DNA of 64,000 nt from Cellulomonas sp. Leaf334. Lineage in GTDB: Bacteria > Actinomycetota > Actinomycetes > Actinomycetales > Cellulomonadaceae. Every line of letters begins with the position of its first letter. The stretch's first letter is position 1. Below, in pieces: positions 33,833-41,704 of this stretch. Below the pieces are notes generated by a model. It ran no database searches, was not told where the DNA came from, and worked only from the letters and a program-made list of their open reading frames with translations. The DNA lies in contig NZ_LMOO01000001.1 of the NCBI RefSeq assembly GCF_001424195.1, forward strand, positions 62,001 to 126,000. The letters run 5' to 3'. Position numbers and translations under genes: made by a program.

Positions 33833-34593
33833 GCGCCGGCCTGGTCGAGGTGCACGGCGTGCACAAGAGCTACGGCACGCTCGAGGTGCTCGCGGGCATC
33901 GACCTCGTGGTGCAGCCGGGTGAGGTGACCGTCGTGATCGGCCCGTCGGGCTCCGGCAAGTCCACCCTGCTGCGCGTCATCAACCACCTGGAGCGGGTCG
34001 ACCGCGGGTTCGTCGCGGTCGGCGGGGAGGTCGTCGGCTACGAGCGTCGCGGCGACACCCTGCGCGAGCTGCGCGAGAAGGAGGTGCTCCGGCAGCGCAC
34101 CCGGATCGGCTTCGTGTTCCAGAGCTTCAACCTCTTCCCGCACCTGACCGTGCTCGAGAACCTCCTCGAGGCGCCCGTGCACGCGCAGGGCCGCCCGCGG
34201 CGCGAGGTCGAGGCCGAGGCGCGCGTGCTGCTCGAACGCGTCGGCCTGTCCGACAAGGCCGACGCCCGGCCCCGACAGCTGTCGGGCGGTCAGCAGCAGC
34301 GTGTCGCGATCGCCCGGGCGCTCGCCACGAAGCCCGAGGTCCTCCTGTTCGACGAGCCGACGTCCGCCCTCGACCCGGAGCTCGTGGGTGAGGTGCTCGA
34401 CGTCATCAAGGACCTCGCGCACAGCGGCACGACGCTGGTCGTCGTCACGCACGAGATGGGCTTCGCCCGGGAGCTGGCCGACACCGTCGTGTTCATGGAC
34501 GGCGGCCGGATCGTCGAGCAGGGGCCTCCCGCGCAGGTCCTCGACCACCCGCAGCAGGCCCGCACCCGCGCGTTCCTCGACAAGGTCCTCTGA
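33829..34593 (+). CDS. Amino-acid ABC transporter ATP-binding protein (GlnQ/TcyN-like)
   Basis: 254 aa from a GTG. Walker [13 protein letters not shown] (about 39-50), Q-loop [15 protein letters not shown], signature [16 protein letters not shown], Walker [16 protein letters not shown]-loop [12 protein letters not shown]. Every catalytic residue of the polar amino-acid importer class is present. Pairs with the permease and the binding protein on either side. Confidence 0.95.
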   Translation: MSAGLVEVHGVHKSYGTLEVLAGIDLVVQPGEVTVVIGPSGSGKSTLLRVINHLERVDRGFVAVGGEVVGYERRGDTLRELREKEVLRQRTRIGFVFQSFNLFPHLTVLENLLEAPVHAQGRPRREVEAEARVLLERVGLSDKADARPRQLSGGQQQRVAIARALATKPEVLLFDEPTSALDPELVGEVLDVIKDLAHSGTTLVVVTHEMGFARELADTVVFMDGGRIVEQGPPAQVLDHPQQARTRAFLDKVL

Positions 34594-34617
34594 ACCACCC
34601 CACCCCGAAGAGAGAAG

Positions 34618-35622
34618 ATGATGTCCACCACCACCCGCTCGTCCCGCACCCGGCTGCTCGCCGCGCTCGTCCTGACCCCCTTGCTCGCTGGGCTCGCGGC
34701 GTGCTCCTCGAGCGCCGAGGCCGAGCCGGGTGGCGGTGACCTCCAGGAGGCGGCCAAGGCCGCCGGACTCACGGTCAACACCACCGCGGACCAGGACCGC
34801 ATCCGCACGACCGAGTCGGCCGAGGCGATCGCGCTCCTGCCGGCGGAGGTCAAGGAGAAGGGCACGCTCACGGTCGCCGTCAGCGCCTACGTGGCGCCGC
34901 TGGCGTTCCTGGCCGACGACGAGAAGACGCCGATCGGCAACGAGACCGACATCGCCCAGCTGGTGGCCGATGCGCTCGGTCTGGAGCTGAAGCACGAGGT
35001 CAAGGCGTGGGCCGACTGGCCGCTCGCCGTGCAGTCCGGCGCCGTCGACGCGGTGATCTCGAACGTGACGGTCACCGAGGAGCGCAAGGAGCTCTACGAC
35101 TTCTCGTCCTACCGCAACGACCAGCTCGGCTGGCTCGTGCGCGCCGACAACGACGACCTCACGGAGATCTCCGAGCCGAAGGACATCGCCGGCCTGACGG
35201 TCGCGGTGGGCTCGGGCACCAACCAGGAGAAGATCCTGCTCGCCTGGGACGAGGAGAACCGGGCGGCCGGGCTCGAGGCCGCCAAGGTCGAGTACTTCGA
35301 GAACGACGGCGACACGATCCTCGCGCTGCAGTCGGGTCGCATCGACGTCTCGTTCGGCCCGAACGCGACCGCTGCCTACAAGGCCGCCGTCTCGCCGGAG
35401 GACTTCAAGGTCATCGGCACGCTCAACGGCGGCTGGCCCGCGACCGCGCAGATCGCCGTCGGCACCCTCAAGGGCAACGGTCTGGCACCGGCCGTCACCG
35501 CGGCGCTCAACCACGCGTTCGAGGACGGCACCTACGCCGGGGTGCTGGAGCGCTGGGGCCTGCAGGACGAGGCCATCGACGCGTCCGAGCTGAACCCGCC
35601 CGGTCTGCCCAAGACGGACTGA
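34618..35622 (+). CDS. Amino-acid ABC transporter substrate-binding lipoprotein (SBP family 3)
   Basis: 334 aa with a signal peptide and lipobox LAAC (Cys near 29). KGTLTVAVSAYVAPLAFLADD and IGNETDIAQLVADALG followed by AVISNVTVTEERKELYDFSSY are family 3 segments. AGLTVAVGSGTNQEKIL forms part of the second lobe. A ribosome-binding site AGAGAAG precedes the ATG. The likely ligand is a modified amino acid; an organosulfur one is inferred from the operon. Confidence 0.9.
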   Translation: MMSTTTRSSRTRLLAALVLTPLLAGLAACSSSAEAEPGGGDLQEAAKAAGLTVNTTADQDRIRTTESAEAIALLPAEVKEKGTLTVAVSAYVAPLAFLADDEKTPIGNETDIAQLVADALGLELKHEVKAWADWPLAVQSGAVDAVISNVTVTEERKELYDFSSYRNDQLGWLVRADNDDLTEISEPKDIAGLTVAVGSGTNQEKILLAWDEENRAAGLEAAKVEYFENDGDTILALQSGRIDVSFGPNATAAYKAAVSPEDFKVIGTLNGGWPATAQIAVGTLKGNGLAPAVTAALNHAFEDGTYAGVLERWGLQDEAIDASELNPPGLPKTD

Positions 35623-35659
35623 CCCCACAGACGGGGCGGCTTGGGGAGTCGCCTCACAC

Positions 35660-35694
35660 GGCCGGCTGGGTGGACGGGGGTCGCCCAGCCGGCC
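35660..35694 (+). terminator. Perfect 11-bp hairpin inside the operon
   Basis: GGCCGGCTGGG (35660-35670) pairs exactly with CCCAGCCGGCC (35684-35694) around a 13-base loop, between the amino-acid transporter and the FAD oxidoreductase gene. There is no T-run. It may partially terminate or stabilise mRNA and so set the expression ratio of the two halves of the operon. Confidence 0.5.
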
Positions 35695-35718
35695 GACCCA
35701 CACGCGCAGGAGGAACAG

Positions 35719-36855
35719 ATGAGCGAGCACGTGGACCACGTCGTCGTGGGCGGCGGGGTCATGGGCGCCGCGGCCGCGTGGCAGCTGGCCCGGCGCGGAG
35801 CGCAGGTGGTGCTGCTCGAACGGTTCGGCCGCGGGCACACCTGGGGTGCGTCGCACGGCGCGTCCCGGATCTACCGGAACACCTACGCCCGCGCGGAGTA
35901 CCTCGACCTGGTGCAGGAGGCGTTCGACCTGTGGCGGGTGCTCGAGGACGAGGCGCCCGCGGTCGGGGAGCTGCTGACCATCACGGGCGGGGTCAGCCAG
36001 GGCTCGCTCGCGTCGCGCGAGGTGGCGGACGCGTTCGTCGAGCGGGGCATCCCGCACGAGTGGCTGTCCGCCGCCGACGCGCACGCACGCTGGCCGGGCC
36101 TCGCGTTCGAGGGTGACGTCCTGCACGAGACGAGCACCGCCGGACGGCTGTACGCCGACCGTGCGGTCGAGGCGTTCCTCCAGGCCGCGACCGGTGCGGG
36201 CGCGCGCGTGCTGCACGAGACCCCGGTGCGGGCGGTCGAGCAGACGGGCGACGGCGTGCGGGTGGTCACCGACACGGGCACGTGGCACGCGACGAGCGCC
36301 GTCGTGGCGGTCGGCGCCTGGACCTCCGGCCTGCTCGCCGGGATCCCCGAGCTCGCCGACCGGCTGGTGGTGACGCAGGAGCAGCCCGCGCACTTCGCGC
36401 TGCTCCCGGACGCACCCGTCGCCGACCTCTGGCCGTCGTTCACGCACGACCCGCCCGCACCGCACCCGTGGCCCAGCGGCGTCTACGGCCTGGCCACTCC
36501 CGGAGAGGGCATCAAGGTGGGCTTCCACGGCGTCGGCCCCCGGACCGACCCGGACCGACGGTCGTTCACCGCGGAGCCGGGACAGCTGCGGCAGCTGCGC
36601 GACTACGTGGACCGCTGGGTGCCCGGCGCAGACCCGGACCACCTCGTGCCGATCTCGTGCACGTACACGACCACGCCGGACCACGACTTCGTCCTCGACC
36701 GCCGCGGACGCGTCGTCGTCGCGGCCGGGTTCTCCGGGCACGGATTCAAGTTCGCCCCTGCCGTCGGACGCGTGCTGGCGGACCTCGCGGCCGAGCCGGC
36801 ATCTGTGCCGCACCCGGCCTTCGCCGCCGCCCGGCTCGCGGCCCTGCCCGCCTGA
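35719..36855 (+). CDS. SolA/sarcosine-oxidase-like FAD-dependent amine oxidoreductase
   Basis: 378 aa, with AGGAGG close to the ATG. Dinucleotide loop HVVVGGGVMGAAAAWQLARRG (about 7-27), then HGASRIYRN, the conserved monomeric sarcosine oxidase / N-methyltryptophan oxidase motif. A CTYTTTPDHDFVLDR segment near 315 contains the Cys that carries covalent FAD in this family (SCTYT). It oxidises secondary amines or amino acids to imines. It may dealkylate the imported amino acid. Confidence 0.88.
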   Translation: MSEHVDHVVVGGGVMGAAAAWQLARRGAQVVLLERFGRGHTWGASHGASRIYRNTYARAEYLDLVQEAFDLWRVLEDEAPAVGELLTITGGVSQGSLASREVADAFVERGIPHEWLSAADAHARWPGLAFEGDVLHETSTAGRLYADRAVEAFLQAATGAGARVLHETPVRAVEQTGDGVRVVTDTGTWHATSAVVAVGAWTSGLLAGIPELADRLVVTQEQPAHFALLPDAPVADLWPSFTHDPPAPHPWPSGVYGLATPGEGIKVGFHGVGPRTDPDRRSFTAEPGQLRQLRDYVDRWVPGADPDHLVPISCTYTTTPDHDFVLDRRGRVVVAAGFSGHGFKFAPAVGRVLADLAAEPASVPHPAFAAARLAALPA

Positions 36856-36879
36856 CCCTGACTCCCACGGAGGACCCCC

Positions 36880-38046
36880 ATGACCACGAACGTCCCGCTG
36901 TCCATCCTCGAGCTGGCGACCGTCGGTGTCGGCCAGACCGGCGCCGACGCCCTGCGCGCGACGCTCGACCTCGCGGTCGCCGCAGACCGGCTCGGCTACC
37001 GCAGGCTCTGGTTCGCGGAGCACCACCTCGCGCCCGGGGTGGCGTCGGCCTCTCCCGCGGTCCTCGCGGCCCTCGCCGCCGAGCGCACCCGCCGCTTGAA
37101 GGTCGGCTCGGGTGCCGTGCTGCTGGGGACCACGAGCCCGCTGATCGCCGCCGAGCAGTTCGGCACCATCGCGGCGCTGCACCCCGGACGCGTGGACCTG
37201 GGACTCGGCCGCGCGTTCACGCCGCCGTCCGAGGGGTTCGTCGCGCCTGCGCGCACCGAGGCGCGTGACGTCGACGGCTTGCACGTCCCGGGCACGCCGC
37301 CGATCGACTTCACGGACTCCGCCCTGCGGGCCCGCATCCTCGCGCAGAAGGAGGTCATCGGTGCCAGTCGCACGGGTCAGGACTTCCGCGCCGAGCTCGA
37401 GCTGGTGCTCGGTCTGCTCGCCGACTCCTGCGTCGACAGCGCCGGCAACGCCTACGTGAGCCCGCCGGTCGCGGGTGCGGCGTTCGACCTGTGGGTGCTG
37501 GCGTCCAGCGGCGGCGAGAGCGCGCGCGTCGCCGGTGCCCTCGGCCTGCCGCTCGCGGCGAACTACCACGTGAGCCCGTCGAACGTGCTCGGCACGGTCG
37601 AGGCGTACCGGTCGGCGTTCCGCCCCGGCGTGCTGGCCGAGCCGTACGTCGTGGTCTCCGCGGACGTGCTCGCCGCCGAGACGGCCGAGCGCGCACGGCA
37701 CCTGGCCGACCCGTTCGCCGAGTGGGTGCTGTCGATCCGTCGCGGCGCCCAGGGCGCGATCGCCTACCCGGAGCCGGGCACGACGACGCCGTGGGAGCAG
37801 CGCAGCGCCGCCGACCAGGACGTGCTGCGCGACCGGATCGACACCCGGATCGTCGGCACCCGCGACGAGGTCGCGGCCGGCCTCGCGACCCTGCAGCGCG
37901 TGACCGGGGCCGACGAGCTCCTCGTCACGACCGAGACCCACGACCCCCGCGACCGCGTGCGCTCGTTCGAGCTGCTCGCCGACGCCTGGGGGTTGCACGC
38001 CGACGTGTCCGACCTCGCCTACGACCTGGTGCCCTCGGGCGCCTGA
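36880..38046 (+). CDS. LLM-class flavin-dependent monooxygenase, MsnO8 family (CmoO/YtmO-like)
   Basis: 388 aa. LSILELATVGVGQTGADAL, YRRLWFAEHHLAPGVASASP and LIAAEQFGTIAALHPGRVDLGLGRA define the MsnO8 subgroup, which includes the Bacillus YtmO/CmoO-type enzymes. It is translated 24 bases after the oxidase gene. It is a predicted FMNH2-dependent oxidation enzyme. Together with the NtaA/DmoA-type gene at 24810 it matches the monooxygenase pair of the Bacillus S-alkyl-cysteine pathway. Confidence 0.9.
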   Translation: MTTNVPLSILELATVGVGQTGADALRATLDLAVAADRLGYRRLWFAEHHLAPGVASASPAVLAALAAERTRRLKVGSGAVLLGTTSPLIAAEQFGTIAALHPGRVDLGLGRAFTPPSEGFVAPARTEARDVDGLHVPGTPPIDFTDSALRARILAQKEVIGASRTGQDFRAELELVLGLLADSCVDSAGNAYVSPPVAGAAFDLWVLASSGGESARVAGALGLPLAANYHVSPSNVLGTVEAYRSAFRPGVLAEPYVVVSADVLAAETAERARHLADPFAEWVLSIRRGAQGAIAYPEPGTTTPWEQRSAADQDVLRDRIDTRIVGTRDEVAAGLATLQRVTGADELLVTTETHDPRDRVRSFELLADAWGLHADVSDLAYDLVPSGA

Positions 38047-38071
38047 CCCCCACCACGAGAAGGAGCCCCCC

Positions 38072-39178
38072 GTGCCTGTCGACTTCCTCGGCATCGCCAC
38101 CACCAGCAACGCCTCGGAGACGCAAGCTCCCACGACGGCGCCGTTCGACCTGCGCTACCTGGAGCGCATCGTCCGCGCCCACGAGGACAACGGCTGGACC
38201 CGCGTGCTGTTCGCGTACGGCTCCAGCGGTCCGGAACCGTCGGTGCTCGCCGCCCACGCCGCTGCCCGGCTCGACTCGATCGAGCTGCTGCTCGCGCACC
38301 GCCCGAACGTCTCGTACCCGACGTTCGCCGCCAAGTCCTTCGCGACGCTCGACCAGCTCTCCGGCGGACGCCTCTCGGTGCACTTCATCACCGGCGGCAA
38401 CGACCACGAGCAGCAGCGCGAGGGCGACACGCTGACCAAGGACCAGCGGTACGCGCGGACCCAGGAGTACATCCAGATCGTCAAGAAGGCGTGGACCAGC
38501 GCGGAGCCGTTCGACCACGACGGCGAGTACTACCAGTTCCGCGACTTCGTCCTCGACGCCAAGGCGGTCGACGGGCGCTCGCCGACGATCTCGTTCGGCG
38601 GGTCCTCCGACGCCGCGTACCGGGTCGGTGCCGCGGAGGCGGACATCTACGCCGTGTGGGGCGAGCCGCTGGACCGCACCGCCGAGCAGATCGCGCGGAT
38701 CCGCCGCGAGGCCATCGCCGCAGGTCGGACCACGCCACCGCGCATCCACGCCGCGTTCCGGCCGATCATCGCGCCGACCGAGGAGCTGGCCTGGGAGAAG
38801 GCCCACCGGGTCCTCGGGGCGATCGAGGCCCGCAAGGCGGCCGCAGGCGGCGTGCTGAGCCGACGGCACCCGATCGACAAGCCCGAGAACGCCGGGTCGC
38901 AGCGGCTCCTGGAGATCGCCGCAGAGGGTGACCGGTTCGACTCCGTGCTCTGGACGGCGCCCGCGAAGGCCACCGGCGGCGCCGGCAACTCGAACGCGCT
39001 CGTCGGGACGCCCGAGCAGGTCGCCGAGGCGCTCCTGGCGTACTACGACCTCGGCGTGAGCGTGATCTCCGCGCGCGGGTACGACCTGCTCGACGACGCG
39101 ATCGACTTCGGCCGCTACGTGATCCCGCTGGTCCGTGAGGGCGTCGCCGCCCGCGACGCCGCGCGCACCGCGGCCTGA
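38072..39178 (+). CDS. LLM-class monooxygenase, SsuD (alkanesulfonate monooxygenase)-like
   Basis: 368 aa from a GTG with AAGGAGC upstream. ATLDQLSGGRLSVHFITGGNDHEQQ followed by KDQRYARTQEYIQIVKKAW and FDHDGEYYQF is the SsuD pattern; SsuD has V(V)TGGDP at the same place. Known SsuD releases sulfite from alkanesulfonates using FMNH2. The C-terminal third (STSNALVGTP-like NSNALVGTPEQVAEAL) supports the group. No substrate-level call is possible. Confidence 0.87.
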   Translation: MPVDFLGIATTSNASETQAPTTAPFDLRYLERIVRAHEDNGWTRVLFAYGSSGPEPSVLAAHAAARLDSIELLLAHRPNVSYPTFAAKSFATLDQLSGGRLSVHFITGGNDHEQQREGDTLTKDQRYARTQEYIQIVKKAWTSAEPFDHDGEYYQFRDFVLDAKAVDGRSPTISFGGSSDAAYRVGAAEADIYAVWGEPLDRTAEQIARIRREAIAAGRTTPPRIHAAFRPIIAPTEELAWEKAHRVLGAIEARKAAAGGVLSRRHPIDKPENAGSQRLLEIAAEGDRFDSVLWTAPAKATGGAGNSNALVGTPEQVAEALLAYYDLGVSVISARGYDLLDDAIDFGRYVIPLVREGVAARDAARTAA

Positions 39179-39189
39179 GAGGGACGGCC

Positions 39190-40290
39190 ATGCGCTTCCA
39201 GGTCCTCGACATCGTCTTCAACCCGCCGCACCCCGTCACGGGGGAGGCGGTCCCGCCGGCCGACCGGCTCACCCGGGTGGTCGAGACGGCCGTGCTCGCC
39301 GAGCAGCTCGGGATCGACGCGTTCGCGGTGGGGGAGCGGCACGCCGGTGAGGTGCTCTCCTCGTCGCCCACCGTGCTGCTCGGCGCGCTCGCCGCGAGCA
39401 CGTCCCGCATCCTGCTCAGCACCGGCGTGACCGTGCTGTCGCTGCTCGACCCGATCCGGGTCGCCGAGGACTACGCCACGATCGACCAGCTCAGCCGCGG
39501 TCGGCTCGAGATCGTCATCGGCAAGGGCAACGAGGCGCTCCAGTACCCGCTGCTGGGGCTCGACCTCGACAAGCAGTACGAGTACCTCGAGGAGAACTAC
39601 GAGCTGCTCAGCCTGCTGCTCAGCCGCGAGGACGTCGAGTGGGTGGGCCGCCACCGTCCCGACCTGCACGGTGCGACGACCCTGCCCCGGCCGTTCTCCG
39701 GGCCGTTCCGGATCTGGCACGGGTCGGCCACCTCGCAGTTCGCGGTCGACCTCGCGGCCAGGCACGGCGACCCGATCGTCAGCGCCAACGCGCTGCAGCC
39801 GCGGGAGAACTACCAGGTGCTCATCGACCGGTACCGCGAGCAGTACGCGGCCCACGGGCACGACCCGGCGTACGCGTTCGTGGGCTCCGGCTCCGGCGGG
39901 CTGTTCCTCGCCGACACCACCGAGCAGGCCGTCGCACAGTACCGGCCGTTCTACGAAGGAGCCGTCGCGCGGCAGGACCTGCGCAAGCACGACCCCGCGG
40001 CCGTGGGCAAGGTGACCAGCTTCCGGACCATCGAGGACGCCGTCGAACGTGGGCCGGCGCTCGTCGGGTCACCCGAGCGCGTCGCGGAGAAGATCCTCGA
40101 CTACCACGCCAGCTACCGGCACGACCTGCAGTCGGTGTCGATCAACCACGTCCTCGACCCCGAGCAGCAGCACGACGTCCTGCGCCGGTTCGCCGAGGAG
40201 GTCGTCCCGCTGGTCAAGGCCGAGGTGAAGACCGACCTGTGGGGCCCGGCCGACGCCCGGCGTCCGGCAGGGTTCACCGCCGTCGACTGA
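39190..40290 (+). CDS. LLM-class flavin-dependent monooxygenase, CE1758 family-like
   Basis: 366 aa. FQVLDIVFNPPHPVTGEAV is an unusual opening shared with the CE1758-type actinobacterial group. FAVGERHAGEVLSSSPTVLLGAL and YATIDQLSRGRLEIVIGKGNEA follow the barrel. It is the last gene before the terminator at 40298. It acts with the same FMNH2 pool; the reaction is undefined. Confidence 0.87.
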   Translation: MRFQVLDIVFNPPHPVTGEAVPPADRLTRVVETAVLAEQLGIDAFAVGERHAGEVLSSSPTVLLGALAASTSRILLSTGVTVLSLLDPIRVAEDYATIDQLSRGRLEIVIGKGNEALQYPLLGLDLDKQYEYLEENYELLSLLLSREDVEWVGRHRPDLHGATTLPRPFSGPFRIWHGSATSQFAVDLAARHGDPIVSANALQPRENYQVLIDRYREQYAAHGHDPAYAFVGSGSGGLFLADTTEQAVAQYRPFYEGAVARQDLRKHDPAAVGKVTSFRTIEDAVERGPALVGSPERVAEKILDYHASYRHDLQSVSINHVLDPEQQHDVLRRFAEEVVPLVKAEVKTDLWGPADARRPAGFTAVD

Positions 40291-40297
40291 GACGCGC

Positions 40298-40330
40298 AGA
40301 AGCCCCCCGCCCGAGAGGCGGGGGGCTTCT
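40298..40330 (+). terminator. Strong rho-independent-type terminator of the organosulfur operon
   Basis: AGAAGCCCCCCGC (40298-40310) pairs perfectly with GCGGGGGGCTTCT (40318-40330), a 13-bp stem with a 7-base loop, 7 bases after the last stop. It lies between convergent genes and could serve both strands. Confidence 0.9.
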
Positions 40331-40383
40331 GTGTCGGTACCTGCCCGACCCCGGCTGCATGCGCGACGGCCGGGGTCGGAGCG

Positions 40384-40926
40384 TCAGATCGCCGTGTGCG
40401 CGCCGATCCGGTGGTAGCTGCGGTCGTGGTAGACCAGCGGCGTCGAGTCGGCGGACGTGCCGTGCTCGAGCGCCCGCAGCGAGACGAGGTAGCTGTCGCC
40501 GACCGGCGTGCGCTGCAGGACGCGCCCACGCACCCAGGACACGGAGCCCTCGATGACGGGCTCCCCGGTGCCCAGGTCGTACCAGCCGCCGGCCGCGAAC
40601 CTGTCGATCCCGCTCGTGGCGAAGCGCGCCGAGACGTCGTCCTGGTCCGCGGACAGGAAGCTGACCGTGAGGGTGCGGACCCGGGACAGCGCGTCCCACG
40701 ACGAGGACGTCGAGGCCAGCGAGAACGCCAGCAGCGGGGGAGCGGCGGACACGGAGATGACCGAGGTCGCCGTGAACCCGATCCGGCGCTCGCCGTCCCG
40801 CAGCGCGACGACCGCGACGCCCGCGGGGTGCTGGCGGAAGACCTCCTTGTACTGCTGCGGCGAGAGCTGCGGCTCGTCCTGGTCCCGGAGCAGGCGGTCC
40901 AGCGCCTGCAGCGTCTCGGCGGTCAT
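40384..40926 (-). CDS. Flavin reductase family protein (FMN reductase component)
   Basis: 180 aa. YKEVFRQHPAGVAVVALRD and GFTATSVISVSAAPPLLAFSLAS are the FMN-binding split-barrel motifs of the HpaC/ActVB family, with VSWVRGRVLQ in the middle. It reduces FMN with NAD(P)H to supply two-component monooxygenases, which fits the five LLM genes encoded convergently next door. The start overlaps the stop of the FMN reductase gene by 4 bases. Confidence 0.92.
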   Translation of the reverse strand: MTAETLQALDRLLRDQDEPQLSPQQYKEVFRQHPAGVAVVALRDGERRIGFTATSVISVSAAPPLLAFSLASTSSSWDALSRVRTLTVSFLSADQDDVSARFATSGIDRFAAGGWYDLGTGEPVIEGSVSWVRGRVLQRTPVGDSYLVSLRALEHGTSADSTPLVYHDRSYHRIGAHTAI

Positions 40927-41489
40927 GCGTTGGCCTCCGCCAGCTCGGGCGTGACGACGACCAGGGCGCTCAGGGCGCGGCCGCCCTCGGCCCACCACCG
41001 CTCGACCACCGGGTCCGGGTCTGCGAGCTGCGACTCGACCAGGGTGAGCGCCCGCGTGGGCACGACGGCACCGAGCTCGACGAGCAGGGGCCGCAGGTGC
41101 ACCTCGCCGACGAGCGCGTGCGCGGGGTTGCCCGACACGACGAGAGGGACCGCGACGACCCCGGCGAGCCCGCCGGGACCGTACAGGTCCAGGAACGCCT
41201 TCAGCAGGCCGGTGTAGGACGCCTTGTAGACGGGCGTCGCGACGACGAGCACCGTGGCGTCGGCGACCGTGCGCAGCGCCACGTCGGCGGCCGGGTGCGT
41301 GTCGGCGAGGATCTCGGCGGCGAACCGTGCGAGCTCGACGGTCTCGACGGGCTCCGTGGAGCCGAGGAGCCGTGCGGTCTCCTCGCCGACCCGGACCGCG
41401 GCGGCGGTGGTGCGCGAGCCCGCCCGCGGGTTGCCCGACAGCACCACCACGCGGGCTCTGGGGTTCTCGGACGACGTCTGATGGGTCAT
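40923..41489 (-). CDS. NADPH-dependent FMN reductase (SsuE/MsuE-like)
   Basis: 188 aa flavodoxin-fold protein. VVVLSGNPRAGSRTTAAA (about 15-32) is the phosphate-binding loop, and ATPVYKASYTGLLKAFLDLYG is the hallmark of SsuE/MsuE-type reductases paired with alkanesulfonate monooxygenases. Two reductases of different folds therefore sit together, both plausible FMNH2 sources. The upstream region has a TATACC-like -10 near 41557. Confidence 0.92.
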   Translation of the reverse strand: MTHQTSSENPRARVVVLSGNPRAGSRTTAAAVRVGEETARLLGSTEPVETVELARFAAEILADTHPAADVALRTVADATVLVVATPVYKASYTGLLKAFLDLYGPGGLAGVVAVPLVVSGNPAHALVGEVHLRPLLVELGAVVPTRALTLVESQLADPDPVVERWWAEGGRALSALVVVTPELAEANA

Positions 41490-41644
41490 GGCTGGGTCCT
41501 CGATCTCCGCTCCGGTGAACCCGCCGCACGGTCCGGGCGGGTTCGCTGGGACGGGTATAACAACAATCCCGACTGGTCCAGCCGGTTTGGTTGACTTTCT
41601 CGCATGCCGGACGGACGTCGTGGTCCAGCCGGGCCGACGGGACG

Positions 41645-41680
41645 CGGACGGCCCCGACGCGTGTGCGTCGGGGCCGTCCG
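41645..41680 (-). terminator. Perfect 16-bp hairpin terminator downstream of the UDP-sugar dehydrogenase gene
   Basis: CGGACGGCCCCGACGC (41645-41660) pairs base for base with GCGTCGGGGCCGTCCG (41665-41680) around GTGT. It is 24 bases past the stop of the minus-strand polysaccharide operon and upstream of the flavin reductase operon's promoter region. Confidence 0.85.
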
Positions 41681-41704
41681 GTCGTGCAGGGGGAGCGGTG
41701 CGCG

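Noticed and set aside
33745-38133. A 1462-codon open frame on the minus strand
   Set aside because: It lies opposite five well-supported plus-strand genes with clear family motifs, and its composition (Arg/Gly/Val/Pro-rich, repetitive) is that of a shadow frame in high-GC DNA.
41545-41560. A TGT TGT (Cys-Cys) pair in another frame upstream of the FMN reductase
   Set aside because: The frame has no nearby start codon and continues far on both sides as an open shadow frame, so it was not counted with the three leader peptides.
41486-41605. A 39-codon minus-strand ORF whose stop overlaps the FMN reductase start (ATGA)
   Set aside because: It has no Cys and no ribosome-binding site, and contains TTG/TTA codons next to a promoter-like TATACC. 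More likely a promoter region than a leader peptide.
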